This document shows, one piece after another, positions 7,340-15,487 of a stretch of 64,000 bases of DNA (within the stretch, counting starts at the first letter, position 1; each line of letters starts with the position of its first letter). The stretch lies in contig NZ_WVZN01000005.1 of the NCBI RefSeq assembly GCF_011772445.1, positions 186,232 to 250,231 of the forward strand, in the 5' to 3' direction. The DNA comes from Hydrogenophaga sp. (GTDB taxonomy: Bacteria; Pseudomonadota; Gammaproteobacteria; Burkholderiales; Burkholderiaceae_C). The notes under the pieces were generated by a model. That model ran no database searches. It saw only the letters and a program-made list of their open reading frames with translations, and was not told the origin of the DNA. Both the position numbers and the translations under genes were made by a program.

Positions 7340-8805
7340 CCATCCAGCACCTCATCAACGGCAAGGCCGTCGGCAGCGCCGCCACCTTCGAGACCACCAA
7401 CCCCGCCACGCAGGCCACGCTGGCCGAGGTCGCCGCTGGCGGCGAGGCCGAGGTCAACGCCGCCGTGCAGGCCGCCAAGGACGCCTTTCCCGCCTGGGCC
7501 GGCCGCCCCGCCACCGAGCGCGCGGCCATCATGCGCAAGCTGGGCGAACTCATCACGAAGCACGTGCCCGAGCTCTCGCGCACCGAGACCGACGACACCG
7601 GCCAGACGATTTCCCAGACGGGCAAGCAGCTGGTGCCGCGCGCGGCCGACAACTTCAGCTACTTCGCCGAGATGTGCACGCGCGTGGACGGCCACACCTA
7701 CCCCACGCCCACGCACCTGAACTACACCCTGTTCCATCCGGTGGGCGTGTGCGCGCTCATCAGCCCCTGGAACGTGCCCTTCATGACGGCCACCTGGAAG
7801 ACCGCGCCCTGCCTGGCTTTCGGCAACACGGCCGTGCTGAAGATGAGCGAGCTGAGCCCCTTGACGGCCGCGCGCCTGGGCGAGCTGGCGCTCGAGGCCG
7901 GCGTGCCGCCGGGCGTGCTCAACATCGTGCACGGCTACGGCCGTGAGGCGGGCGAGCCCCTGTGCAGCCACCCCGACGTGCGCGCCATCAGCTTCACCGG
8001 CTCCACCGCCACCGGCAACCGCATCGTGCAGAGCGCGGGCCTGAAGAAGTTCAGCATGGAACTGGGCGGCAAGAGCCCCTTCGTGATCTTCGAGGACGCC
8101 GACCTGGACCGCGCGCTCGACGCGGCCGTTTTCATGATCTTCAGCAACAACGGCGAGCGCTGCACCGCGGGCAGCCGCATCCTGGTGCAGCAGAGCATCT
8201 ACGCCGACTTCGCGCAGAAGTTCGCCGAACGCGCGAAGAAGATCGTGGTGGGCGACCCGCAGGACGACAAGACCATCATCGGCCCGATGATCAGCCAGGC
8301 CCACCTGGCCAAGGTGAAGAGCTACATCGAACTCGGCCCGAAGGAGGGCGCCACGATGCTCTGCGGCGGCCTGGACCGCCCGAGCTACGCGCCCGAGCTG
8401 TCGGCGCGCGTGGCCAAGGGCAACTTTGTGTGGCCCACGGTCTTCGCCGACGTGGACAACCGCATGAAGATCGCGCAGGACGAGATCTTTGGCCCGGTGG
8501 CCTGCCTGATCCCGTTCAAGGACGAGGCGCACGCCATCGAGCTGGCCAACGACATCCAGTACGGTCTCTCCAGCTATGTGTGGACGGAGAACCTGGGCAA
8601 GGCGCATCGTGTGGCGGCTTCCATCGAAGCGGGCATGTGCTTCGTCAATTCTCAGAACGTTCGCGATTTGCGGCAACCCTTTGGGGGAACCAAGGCTTCG
8701 GGTACCGGGCGCGAGGGCGGCACCTGGAGCTACGAAGTCTTTCTCGAACCCAAGAACGTGGCGGTGTCTTTGGGGGCGCACCACATTCCTCATTGGGGGG
8801 TGTGA
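7336..8805 (+). CDS. hpaE: 5-carboxymethyl-2-hydroxymuconate semialdehyde dehydrogenase
   Basis: A 489-residue NAD-dependent aldehyde dehydrogenase that oxidises the ring-cleavage product of HpaD to the carboxylate. Catalytic features: the oxyanion Asn N146 in SPWNVPF, general base E242 in MELGGKSPF, nucleophile C276 in NNGERCTAGSR, and the Rossmann loop FTGSTATGNRI. The frame is open far upstream inside hpaG2; the ATG at 7336 (overlapping the hpaG2 stop) gives the family start MTIQHLINGK. The last ~200 bases use codons that are rare elsewhere in the gene (AAT, TCT, GTT, GAT, TTG, TTT), next to the inverted repeat pair. The protein sequence there is still normal for the family. Confidence 0.95.
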   Translation: MTIQHLINGKAVGSAATFETTNPATQATLAEVAAGGEAEVNAAVQAAKDAFPAWAGRPATERAAIMRKLGELITKHVPELSRTETDDTGQTISQTGKQLVPRAADNFSYFAEMCTRVDGHTYPTPTHLNYTLFHPVGVCALISPWNVPFMTATWKTAPCLAFGNTAVLKMSELSPLTAARLGELALEAGVPPGVLNIVHGYGREAGEPLCSHPDVRAISFTGSTATGNRIVQSAGLKKFSMELGGKSPFVIFEDADLDRALDAAVFMIFSNNGERCTAGSRILVQQSIYADFAQKFAERAKKIVVGDPQDDKTIIGPMISQAHLAKVKSYIELGPKEGATMLCGGLDRPSYAPELSARVAKGNFVWPTVFADVDNRMKIAQDEIFGPVACLIPFKDEAHAIELANDIQYGLSSYVWTENLGKAHRVAASIEAGMCFVNSQNVRDLRQPFGGTKASGTGREGGTWSYEVFLEPKNVAVSLGAHHIPHWGV

Positions 8806-8842
8806 TGGGTTTTCGGGGCGCTTCGCTCATCTGGGTCGGCAG

Positions 8843-8946
8843 GATCGAAGCGCCAGGGCGCTCTGTTCCGCGAATGTCCCCCGGATCGGGCTGCGCCCGA
8901 CCCTCCTCCTTTATTTCGCTACACAGAGCGCCCTGTCACTTCGATC
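8843..8946. repeat. Structured repeat element, copy 1 (of an inverted pair)
   Basis: The outer arms 8843–8866 and 8923–8946 are complementary at 22 of 24 positions. Inside are GCGAA (8870–8874) and TTCGC (8915–8919), which pair with each other. An apical hairpin follows: GATCGGG/CCCGACC, including one G·T pair. The conserved unpaired stretches are TGTCCCCCG and CTCCTCCTTTAT. Copy 2 lies 60–150 bases downstream in the opposite orientation, with the same core but different stem sequences. There is no open frame, and this 358-base gap between hpaE and hpaD otherwise holds nothing recognisable. Confidence 0.75.
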
Positions 8947-9005
8947 AACAGACGAGCGCGGCGCGCCAACGGATGGTTGACCTCGTTCGCAGCCCAGCAG
9001 TGACG

Positions 9006-9087
9006 ATGGGTGCCCGCCGCAGCGAAATAAAGGAGGAGCCAAGGGCGCAGCCCTTGGCGGGGGACATTCGCGGAGGCGGGCACCCAT
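9006..9087. repeat. Structured repeat element, copy 2 (inverted relative to copy 1)
   Basis: Perfect 13-base arms ATGGGTGCCCGCC (9006–9018) and GGCGGGCACCCAT (9075–9087) enclose the conserved GCGAA (9022–9026)/TTCGC (9067–9071) pair and an apical hairpin CCAAGGG-CGCAG-CCCTTGG (9039–9057). Read in the same sense as copy 1, the single-stranded parts ATAAAGGAGGAG and CGGGGGACA are identical, while both variable stems differ but remain paired. It looks like a bacterial interspersed palindromic element (BIME-like) or a structured RNA. Confidence 0.75.
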
Positions 9088-9163
9088 TGGCGCTGCCCCC
9101 CACCAAGGCAGCCGAGCAATCGGTGGCAAACCAAGCCACCACACCTGGAACAGGAGACCAACC

Positions 9164-10090
9164 ATGGGCAAGCTAGCACTGGTAGCCAAGATCACCCACG
9201 TCCCCTCCATCGTCCTCAGCGAGATCGATGAGGGCCCCCGCAAAGGCACCCGCCAGGACGCCATCGACGGCCTCAAGGAAATAGGCCAGCGTTGCAGAGA
9301 CATGGGCGTCGACACCTTCATCGTCTTCGACACCCACTGGCTGGTCAACGCCAGCTACCACATCAACTGCGCCAAACACTGGCAAGGCAACTACACCAGC
9401 AACGAACTGCCGCACTTCATCGCCAACATGCCCTACGCCATCCCCGGCAACCCCGAACTGGGCAAGCTGCTGGCCAAGGTGGCGAACGAGTGGAAGGTGG
9501 ACACCCTCGCGCACGACGGCACCACCCTCGCGCCCGAGTACGGCACCCTGGTGCCCATGCGCTACATGAACCCCGACCAGCACTTCAAGGCCGTGTCGGT
9601 CTCGGCCCTGTGCATGGCCCACTACCTCAACGACAGCGCCCGCCTGGGCTGGGCCCTGCGCCGCGCCATCGAGGACGAATACGACGGCACCGTCGCCATC
9701 CTTGCCAGCGGCTCGCTCAGCCACCGCTTCGCGCAGAACGGCCTGGCGCCCGAATACGCCTTCAAGCTCTGGAGCCCCTTCCTGGAAACCATGGACCACG
9801 AGGTGGTGCGCATGTGGCAAAGCGGTGAGTGGAAGGCCTTCTGCGAGATGCTGCCCGAGTACGCCGTCAAGGGCCACGGCGAAGGCTTCATGCACGACAC
9901 GGCCATGATGCTCGGGGCGCTCGGCTGGAGCGAGTACGACGGCCACGGCGAAGTCATCACGCCGTACTTCGGCGCCTCGGGCACGGGCCAGATCAACATC
10001 GTCTTCCCGGTCACGCCGGTCACGGGCAAGGCCATCCCGCAGCCGCAGGCCTCCTCGGCCCAGGGCTTCCAGGCCGTCTCGCGGCTCTGA
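9164..10090 (+). CDS. hpaD: Homoprotocatechuate (3,4-dihydroxyphenylacetate) 2,3-dioxygenase
   Basis: A 308-residue class III (LigB-type) extradiol dioxygenase, which cleaves the ring of homoprotocatechuate with Fe(II) and O2. The metal/active-site region FDTHWLVNASYHI near residue 50 matches the family, as do the AHDGTTLAPEYGTLVPMRY block and SGSLSHRFAQNG. It resembles E. coli HpaD/HpcB rather than the vicinal-oxygen-chelate type. An AGGAGA site lies just upstream of ATG 9164. Unlike the tightly overlapping upstream genes, it is separated from hpaE by a 358-base gap filled with two structured repeats, so it may have its own promoter or altered expression. Confidence 0.94.
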   Translation: MGKLALVAKITHVPSIVLSEIDEGPRKGTRQDAIDGLKEIGQRCRDMGVDTFIVFDTHWLVNASYHINCAKHWQGNYTSNELPHFIANMPYAIPGNPELGKLLAKVANEWKVDTLAHDGTTLAPEYGTLVPMRYMNPDQHFKAVSVSALCMAHYLNDSARLGWALRRAIEDEYDGTVAILASGSLSHRFAQNGLAPEYAFKLWSPFLETMDHEVVRMWQSGEWKAFCEMLPEYAVKGHGEGFMHDTAMMLGALGWSEYDGHGEVITPYFGASGTGQINIVFPVTPVTGKAIPQPQASSAQGFQAVSRL

Positions 10091-10095
10091 ACGCC

Positions 10096-10551
10096 ATGCC
10101 CCACCTCGTCATCCTCTACAGCGGCAACCTCGACCGGCCCGACGCCGAGGGCGGCACCGACATGCGTGCGCTGTGCCGATCGCTCGCCGACGCCATGCTC
10201 ACCATCCACGACGAAGGCGGGCGCCAGGTGTTCCCCACCGGCGGCACGCGTGTGCTGGCCTTTCCCGCCGCGCACTGGGCCATCGCCGACGGCGGCGACG
10301 CGGGCGAAGCCGCTGGCATGGGCCGCGACTACGCCTTCGTCTACCTCAACCTGCGCATGGGCCGCGGGCGCAGTGCGGCGGTGCAGAAGCGTTCCGGCGG
10401 CGCGCTGGAGGCCGTGGCGCGCCAGCACTTCGCCGAGCAACTGGCGCGCCGGCCCATCGGCATCACCGTGCAGGTGGACGAAGGCCCCGAGGTCTTCGAC
10501 GCCAAGATCAGCTCCCTCCATCCCCTGTTCACGCCCCTGCGATCGACCTGA
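10096..10551 (+). CDS. hpaF: 5-carboxymethyl-2-hydroxymuconate delta-isomerase
   Basis: A 151-residue tautomerase-superfamily enzyme that isomerises the HpaE product. The start MPHLVILYSGNL leaves Pro as the N-terminal residue after Met removal; this proline is the catalytic base in CHMI. Also visible are RVLAFPAAHWAIADGG and the C-terminal DEGPEVFDAKISSLHPLF. It begins 5 bases after the hpaD stop and ends 2 bases before hpaH, so it is inside one operon. It is longer than the ~126-residue E. coli HpaF, with extra residues in the middle (GMGRDYAFVYLNLRM…KRSGGALEA). Confidence 0.9.
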   Translation: MPHLVILYSGNLDRPDAEGGTDMRALCRSLADAMLTIHDEGGRQVFPTGGTRVLAFPAAHWAIADGGDAGEAAGMGRDYAFVYLNLRMGRGRSAAVQKRSGGALEAVARQHFAEQLARRPIGITVQVDEGPEVFDAKISSLHPLFTPLRST

Positions 10552-10553
10552 CC

Positions 10554-11378
10554 ATGCTCGACGACGCCACCCTTCAACAGCTCGCCACCGAACTCGATGA
10601 ATCCGCGCGCCAGCGCGTGCCGCTGCGTCACTTCTCTCAGCGCTTCCCGTCCATGACCATCGACGACGGCTACCGCGTGGGGCGCGCCTGGGTGGCGCTG
10701 CAGCGTGGCCGCGGTGACCCGGTCATCGGCCACAAGATCGGTCTCACCAGCCGCGCCATGCAGATCTCCAGCCAGATCGACGAGCCCGACTTCGGCACCC
10801 TGCTGGGCTCCATGAAGCTGGTGGCCAAGGCGGGCGAAGAACTCGAGATCCCGGTGAACCGCTTCCTCTCGCCACGCGTGGAGGTGGAACTGGCCTTCGT
10901 GCTCAAGCAGGCGCTCAGCGGCCCGGTCACGGTGGAACAGGTGCTGGCCGCCACCGACTACGTGACGCCCGCCATCGAAATCATCGACGCCCGCATCGAA
11001 CAGTTCGACCGCGACAGCAAGAAGCCGCGCAAGGTCTTCGACACCATCAGCGACAACGCCGCCAACGCCGCCATCGTCATCGGCGAGGGCGACGCCCGCT
11101 ACCGCGCCAACCCGCTCACCACCGACTTGCCCTGGTGCGGCGCCGCGCTCAAGCTCAACGGCGTGGTGGAGGAGACCGGTCTGGCCGCTGGCGTGCAGGG
11201 CCACCCGGCCATCGGCATCGCCTGGTTGTCGGAAAAGCTCGCCCCCTGGGGCGAAACCTTGCAGCCCGGGCAGATCGTGCTCGCGGGCTCGTTCACGCGC
11301 CCGGTGCCCGCCAAGGCCGACGACCGCTTCGAGGCCGACTACGGCCCGCTCGGCGTGCTGCGCTTCCGTTTCGTTTGA
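10554..11378 (+). CDS. hpaH: 2-oxo-hept-3-ene-1,7-dioate hydratase
   Basis: A 274-residue Mg-dependent hydratase of the MhpD/HpaH family that adds water to 2-oxohept-3-enedioate to make 4-hydroxy-2-oxoheptanedioate. The metal-binding acidic residues lie in [12 protein letters not shown], followed by [28 protein letters not shown] and the closing [22 protein letters not shown]. The start [16 protein letters not shown] at 10554 is two bases after the hpaF stop. It supplies the substrate for HpaI, the next gene. Confidence 0.94.
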   Translation: MLDDATLQQLATELDESARQRVPLRHFSQRFPSMTIDDGYRVGRAWVALQRGRGDPVIGHKIGLTSRAMQISSQIDEPDFGTLLGSMKLVAKAGEELEIPVNRFLSPRVEVELAFVLKQALSGPVTVEQVLAATDYVTPAIEIIDARIEQFDRDSKKPRKVFDTISDNAANAAIVIGEGDARYRANPLTTDLPWCGAALKLNGVVEETGLAAGVQGHPAIGIAWLSEKLAPWGETLQPGQIVLAGSFTRPVPAKADDRFEADYGPLGVLRFRFV

Positions 11379-11389
11379 CGCCGTTCGAC

Positions 11390-12217
11390 ATGCAGATCCC
11401 CACCAACGTCTTCAAGCAGGCCCTGGCCGAAGGCCGCGCGCAGATTGGCCTGTGGGCCGCACTGGCCAGCGCCTACAGCACCGAACTGATCGCCGGCATC
11501 GGCTACGACTGGCTGCTCATCGACGGCGAGCACGCGCCCAACGACGTGCGCAGCACGCTGGCGCAACTGCAGGCCGTGGCCAGCGCGCAGCAGGGCTTCG
11601 GCGATGCGCGCTCCCACCCCGTGGTGCGCGTGCCCGTGGGCACCGGTGACGTGGGCACCGCGCTCATCAAGCAGTACCTGGACATCGGCGCCCAGACCCT
11701 GCTGGTGCCCATGATCGACACGGCCGAACAGGCCGCCCAGGTGGTGGCCGCCACGCGCTACGCGCCCGTGGGCGTGCGTGGCATGGGCAGCGCGCTGGCG
11801 CGCGCCTCGCGCTGGCAGGCGCACGCGCGCTACGTGCATGAGGCCGACGAACAGGTCTGCGTGCTGGTGCAGGCCGAGACCGTCACCGCCATGAAACACC
11901 TCGACGCCATCGCCGCCACGCCGGGTGTCGACGGCGTGTTCATCGGCCCCGCCGACCTCAGCGCCAGCATGGGCCACCGCGGCAACGCCGGCCACCCCGA
12001 GGTGCAGGCCGCCATCGCCGACGGCATGCGCCGCATCCGCGCGGCGGGCAAGGCCCCGGGCATCCTGGCCACCACCGAGGCCGGCGCGCGCCAGTGGCTG
12101 GACGCCGGTGCGCTGTTCGTCGCCGTGGGCGCGGACAGCATGCTGCTGGCCGCCGGCGCCACGCAACTGCTCACCCGATTCAAGGGCCCGATCGAACAGG
12201 GCCCGAACACCTACTGA
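11390..12217 (+). CDS. hpaI: 4-hydroxy-2-oxoheptane-1,7-dioate aldolase
   Basis: A 275-residue class II (metal-dependent) pyruvate aldolase of the HpcH/HpaI family. It splits 4-hydroxy-2-oxoheptanedioate to pyruvate and succinate semialdehyde, the last step of the pathway. Active-site features: [12 protein letters not shown] (catalytic His), [15 protein letters not shown] (metal Glu) and [15 protein letters not shown] (metal Asp). It starts 11 bases after hpaH. Succinate semialdehyde dehydrogenase (gabD/davD) is not encoded in this window. Confidence 0.95.
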   Translation: MQIPTNVFKQALAEGRAQIGLWAALASAYSTELIAGIGYDWLLIDGEHAPNDVRSTLAQLQAVASAQQGFGDARSHPVVRVPVGTGDVGTALIKQYLDIGAQTLLVPMIDTAEQAAQVVAATRYAPVGVRGMGSALARASRWQAHARYVHEADEQVCVLVQAETVTAMKHLDAIAATPGVDGVFIGPADLSASMGHRGNAGHPEVQAAIADGMRRIRAAGKAPGILATTEAGARQWLDAGALFVAVGADSMLLAAGATQLLTRFKGPIEQGPNTY

Positions 12218-12251
12218 TCCACGACCCACCCGAGACCCGAGGAGACACGCC

Positions 12252-13046
12252 ATGAACGCCGCCCTGCAAACCAGCACCGTGCTGCCGCCCGGCATGCACG
12301 CCGACGAATGGGCCGCGCGCCTGGAGCTCGCCGCCTGCTACCGCGTCTTCGCCATGCTCGGCTGGACGGAGATGATCTACAACCACATCACCCTGCGCCT
12401 GCCCGACAGCGTGACCGGAGGCGAGAAACACTTCCTCATCAACCCCTTCGGCCTGCACTACAGCGAGGTCACGGCCAGCAACCTGGTGAAGATCGATCTG
12501 CAGGGCCAGGTGCTCGACGGCTCCACGCACCGCGTCAACCCCGCAGGCTTCACGGTGCACGCCGCCATCCACGACGGCTTGCAAGGCGCGCACTGCGTGA
12601 TGCACACGCACACCACGGCCGGCGTCTCCGTGGCTTGCCTGAAAGACGGCCTGCAGCAGACCAACTTCTACACCGCGCAACTGCACGGCATGGTGGCGTA
12701 CCACGACTTCGAGGGCATCACCATCCACGCCGACGAGGGCCCGCGCCTGCTCCAAAGCATCGGCGACAAGCCGGCCGTGATCCTGCGCAACCACGGCCTG
12801 CTGGCCTGGGGCGCCACGCTGCCGCAGACCTTCGCCATCCTGTGGACCCTGCAGCGTGCCTGCGAGATCCAGCTCGCCACCTTCAGCATGGGCGGACCGC
12901 AGGCCGTGATCCCCGTGCCCGAAGACATCGCCGCCAAGTGCACGCGCGACGCCTTGCAGTTCAGTCCGAACCACGGCGCCGGCCGCGACGTGTTCGACGC
13001 CTTGGTGCGCCAGGTCGACCGCATCGATTCGAGCTATCGGGCATGA
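12252..13046 (+). CDS. Class II aldolase/adducin-family protein
   Basis: A 264-residue member of the fuculose-phosphate-aldolase/adducin fold. The zinc-ligand pattern is clear: HTHTTAGV (two His) and a later HG segment (RNHGLLAWG), with the N-terminal YNHITLRLP and FLINPFGLHYSEVTASNLV. A GAGGAGACACGCC ribosome-binding region precedes ATG 12252. It follows hpaI by 34 bases and overlaps the next gene by ATGA, so it probably belongs to the same transcript. It is not a normal part of the homoprotocatechuate pathway; the substrate is unknown. Confidence 0.88.
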   Translation: MNAALQTSTVLPPGMHADEWAARLELAACYRVFAMLGWTEMIYNHITLRLPDSVTGGEKHFLINPFGLHYSEVTASNLVKIDLQGQVLDGSTHRVNPAGFTVHAAIHDGLQGAHCVMHTHTTAGVSVACLKDGLQQTNFYTAQLHGMVAYHDFEGITIHADEGPRLLQSIGDKPAVILRNHGLLAWGATLPQTFAILWTLQRACEIQLATFSMGGPQAVIPVPEDIAAKCTRDALQFSPNHGAGRDVFDALVRQVDRIDSSYRA

Positions 13047-14050
13047 GCGCGCCCACCGAGATCCGCAGCGTCGCCATCGTCGGCGCCGGCGCCATCGGCG
13101 GTTGGCTCGGCACGCGCCTGGCGCGCTCGGGCCGCGAGGTGAGCGCGCTTGCGCGTGGCGAGACGCTGGCCGCGCTGCGCGCGAACGGCCTGCGCCTGCA
13201 CCAGGGCGGCGAGCTGCTGCAGGCGCCGGTGCGCGCGTCCGATCAGGCCCACGAACTCGGTCCGCACGACCTCGTGATCCTCGCCGTGAAGGCCCCCGCG
13301 CTGCCCGGCATCGCGCCCGCCATCGGGCCATTGATCGGCCGCCACACCGCCGTGCTCACGGCCATGAACGGCGTGCCCTGGTGGTTCTTCGAAGGCTTCG
13401 GCGGCGCGCTGCAAGGCACGGCCCTGCCCGTGGTGGACCCGGGGGGCGCCATGGCGCGCGCCGTGCCCGGCCGCCACGTGCTGGGCGGCGTGGTGCACGC
13501 CAGTTGCGCGCTCGACGCGCCCGGCGTGGTGCGCCACCACTTCGGCAACGGCCTCATCGTGGGTGAGCCGTCGGGCGAACAGAGCCCGCGCGCGCAGGCC
13601 GTCGTTGACGCGCTCACCGCGGCCGGCATCGAGGGCAAGCTGTCGCCGCAGATCCAGAAGGACGTCTGGTACAAGCTCTGGGGCAACATGACGGTCAACC
13701 CCGTGAGCGCCATCACCGGCGCCACCACCGACCGCATCCTCGGCGACCCGCAGGTGCGCAACTTCATCAGCGCGGTGATGCTGGAGGCCAAGGCCATCGG
13801 CGCCAAGCTGGGCATCCCCATCGACCAACAACCCGAAGACCGCCACGCCGTCACGCTCAAGCTCGGCGCCTTCAAGACCTCCATGCTGCAGGACGTGGAG
13901 GCCGGCCGCCCGGTGGAGCTGGACGCGCTGGTCGCCGTGGTGGCCGAGCTGGGCCGCCTCACGCAGGTGCCCACGCCCTTCACCGAGGCCTTGCTGGGTC
14001 TGGCCCGCTTGCGCGCCCGAACCCTCGGCCTGTACCCCGAGCAGGGTTAG
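13043..14050 (+). CDS. 2-dehydropantoate 2-reductase-like oxidoreductase (ApbA/PanE family)
   Basis: A 335-residue NADP-dependent ketopantoate-reductase-like enzyme. The N-terminal Rossmann motif is VAIVGAGAIGGWLGTRLARSG, followed by DLVILAVKAPAL and TAMNGVPWWFFEGFGG. The C-terminal domain has the catalytic-lysine region QKDVWYKLWGNMTVNPVSAITGATTD. Its position after a catabolic operon and beside a class II aldolase suggests a role in degradation of a keto acid rather than pantothenate synthesis, but this is inference. Start and upstream stop overlap as ATGA. Confidence 0.88.
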   Translation: MSAPTEIRSVAIVGAGAIGGWLGTRLARSGREVSALARGETLAALRANGLRLHQGGELLQAPVRASDQAHELGPHDLVILAVKAPALPGIAPAIGPLIGRHTAVLTAMNGVPWWFFEGFGGALQGTALPVVDPGGAMARAVPGRHVLGGVVHASCALDAPGVVRHHFGNGLIVGEPSGEQSPRAQAVVDALTAAGIEGKLSPQIQKDVWYKLWGNMTVNPVSAITGATTDRILGDPQVRNFISAVMLEAKAIGAKLGIPIDQQPEDRHAVTLKLGAFKTSMLQDVEAGRPVELDALVAVVAELGRLTQVPTPFTEALLGLARLRARTLGLYPEQG

Positions 14051-14091
14051 TCCGCTGGCGCGCCGGGCGGGCCTGTTTCCAGAATGGGCGC

Positions 14092-14907
14092 ATGCCCGCC
14101 ATCTGGTCCCTCGATGCCCCCGCGCCCGGCCAGGCCCTTAGCCCCGCCGCCGTCTCGGCCCTGCTCGACTGCGCGAGCGCACCGCCCAGCGCGGCGCGCT
14201 TGCTCAGCGCCATCGACGCGGTGGTGCCCGTGGAGTACCTCTCGCTCGTCAACTTCCGGCGCGACACACCCGAACTCGTCGAAGGCAGCTCACGCCACGC
14301 GCACGGCCGCGACGTGGTCGCCGAGTGCTTCGCCATCTACCGCCGCAGCTACTGGCGCGCCGACTCGGTGATGCGCCTGGCCGACCGCGTGGCGCGGCGG
14401 CCCTCGCGCGAGGTGGCGGTGCTGCACTGCCGCGCCGACGAGTTGCCCGTGGCGGGCTGGCGCAACGACATCTACAAGCGCGAGCGCCTGACCGAGCGCT
14501 TCACGCTGCTGCACGCGCCCACGCCGGGCGCGGTGCAGGCCATCCACCTTTACCGCGACGAACGCCAGGGCCTGTTCCGCGCGGACGAGATCGATCGTCT
14601 GCTCGGCCTGGCGCCGCTGCTGCGGCAGGCGCACCAGGCGGCGCTGAACGCGGAGTGCGTGGCCGTGGACCGCGAGGCGCAGATCGCGCAATCGCGCCAG
14701 CGCCTCGCGCGGTTGGTGCCGACGCTCTCGCCGCGCGAGGCCGAGGTGGTGGCGCGAATCGCGCACGGGCTCAGCGCGGACGGCATCGCTGCGGAGCTTG
14801 ACATCGCGCCGTCGACGGTGGTGACGTTAAGGAAGCGGGCGTACGCCAAGCTGGCGGAGGCGGGGTTGCCGGCAGATCGGCTGCGGCTGGCGCGCTGGCT
14901 GGCATAG
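14092..14907 (+). CDS. LuxR-family transcriptional regulator
   Basis: A 271-residue regulator with a C-terminal LuxR/GerE helix-turn-helix, roughly residues 206–271 (LSPREAEVVARIAHGLSADG then IAPSTVVTLRKRAYAKL). The first 200 residues show no CheY-like aspartate pocket or autoinducer signature that I recognise, so the input is unknown. It lies 41 bases after the ketopantoate-reductase-like gene on the same strand, and may control that operon or the Rieske oxygenase downstream. Confidence 0.87.
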   Translation: MPAIWSLDAPAPGQALSPAAVSALLDCASAPPSAARLLSAIDAVVPVEYLSLVNFRRDTPELVEGSSRHAHGRDVVAECFAIYRRSYWRADSVMRLADRVARRPSREVAVLHCRADELPVAGWRNDIYKRERLTERFTLLHAPTPGAVQAIHLYRDERQGLFRADEIDRLLGLAPLLRQAHQAALNAECVAVDREAQIAQSRQRLARLVPTLSPREAEVVARIAHGLSADGIAAELDIAPSTVVTLRKRAYAKLAEAGLPADRLRLARWLA

Positions 14908-14943
14908 TGTGTTGCCCTTCCTCAGTTCGACGGAGAGAGTTAC

Positions 14944-15399
14944 TTGACGAATTCGATGGATCGCGGCCAGGTCGTGCGGATGGATCCCGAAGCGAAGTCA
15001 ATGGATCCGGAGTTGCCGCCCTTCATCGCGGCACCGCCGGATGCCCCTGCCTACCATGGGTTTCCTTTGCTTCCGCAGTCTCGACTGGACGACTTCGTCT
15101 TTGGTCTGATTACCGAGGTCCAAGGGGATCAGCCTGCCAGTTGGGGGGATGCATTCGTGGTGGCACCGAACGGTTCTCGTGCGGGCATCGTGTGGCAGTC
15201 GGGAACTGGCGAAGCGCACGAGATTTGTTCACCGAGTGCTGGTCGGTGGGGTGTCTATGGCTTCTACTTCAAGCGGCCGATCCGCTGCGACGCCGATCTC
15301 GTCGCGGAGCTCCATGCGGTTCTGCCTGAAATCAAGGCGTTCTATTCCGAGGCCGCCAAGTGCTGCCCTGAATCGGTCGTCCCGTGCCCGCCTTACTAA
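14944..15399 (+). CDS. Hypothetical protein, possible TTG start
   Basis: A 151-residue protein of unknown function. The segments APAYHGFPLLPQSRLDDFVF, GDAFVVAPNGSRAGIVWQSG and GRWGVYGFYF look like a conserved globular family of small Burkholderiales proteins, but I cannot name it. A GGAGAGAG site ends 6 bases before the TTG at 14944, which favours TTG over the ATG at 14956. Base composition and codon use are clearly less GC-rich than the neighbours, hinting at recent acquisition. It stands alone between a LuxR gene and the Rieske oxygenase. Confidence 0.65.
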   Translation: MTNSMDRGQVVRMDPEAKSMDPELPPFIAAPPDAPAYHGFPLLPQSRLDDFVFGLITEVQGDQPASWGDAFVVAPNGSRAGIVWQSGTGEAHEICSPSAGRWGVYGFYFKRPIRCDADLVAELHAVLPEIKAFYSEAAKCCPESVVPCPPY

Positions 15400-15427
15400 G
15401 TCCCCTTCCATCCCCTTCGAAGGGGAC
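15400..15427. terminator. Palindromic hairpin after the hypothetical gene
   Basis: TCCCCTTCGAAGGGGA at 15411–15426 is a perfect 16-bp palindrome. An alternative stem is GTCCCCTT (15400–15407) with AAGGGGAC (15420–15427). It directly follows the stop codon. No T-run follows, so a role as terminator or as a short interspersed repeat is tentative. Confidence 0.4.
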
Positions 15428-15487
15428 AAGCCACCCCCACCCGCCACCTAGCATGCCCTCTCCATCCCCACGAGGAGGAGACACCCC

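Noticed and set aside
15400-15427. Possible CRISPR-like repeat unit near the palindrome
   Set aside because: Only a single palindrome is present, with no regularly spaced copies; no CRISPR array or cas gene is in the window.
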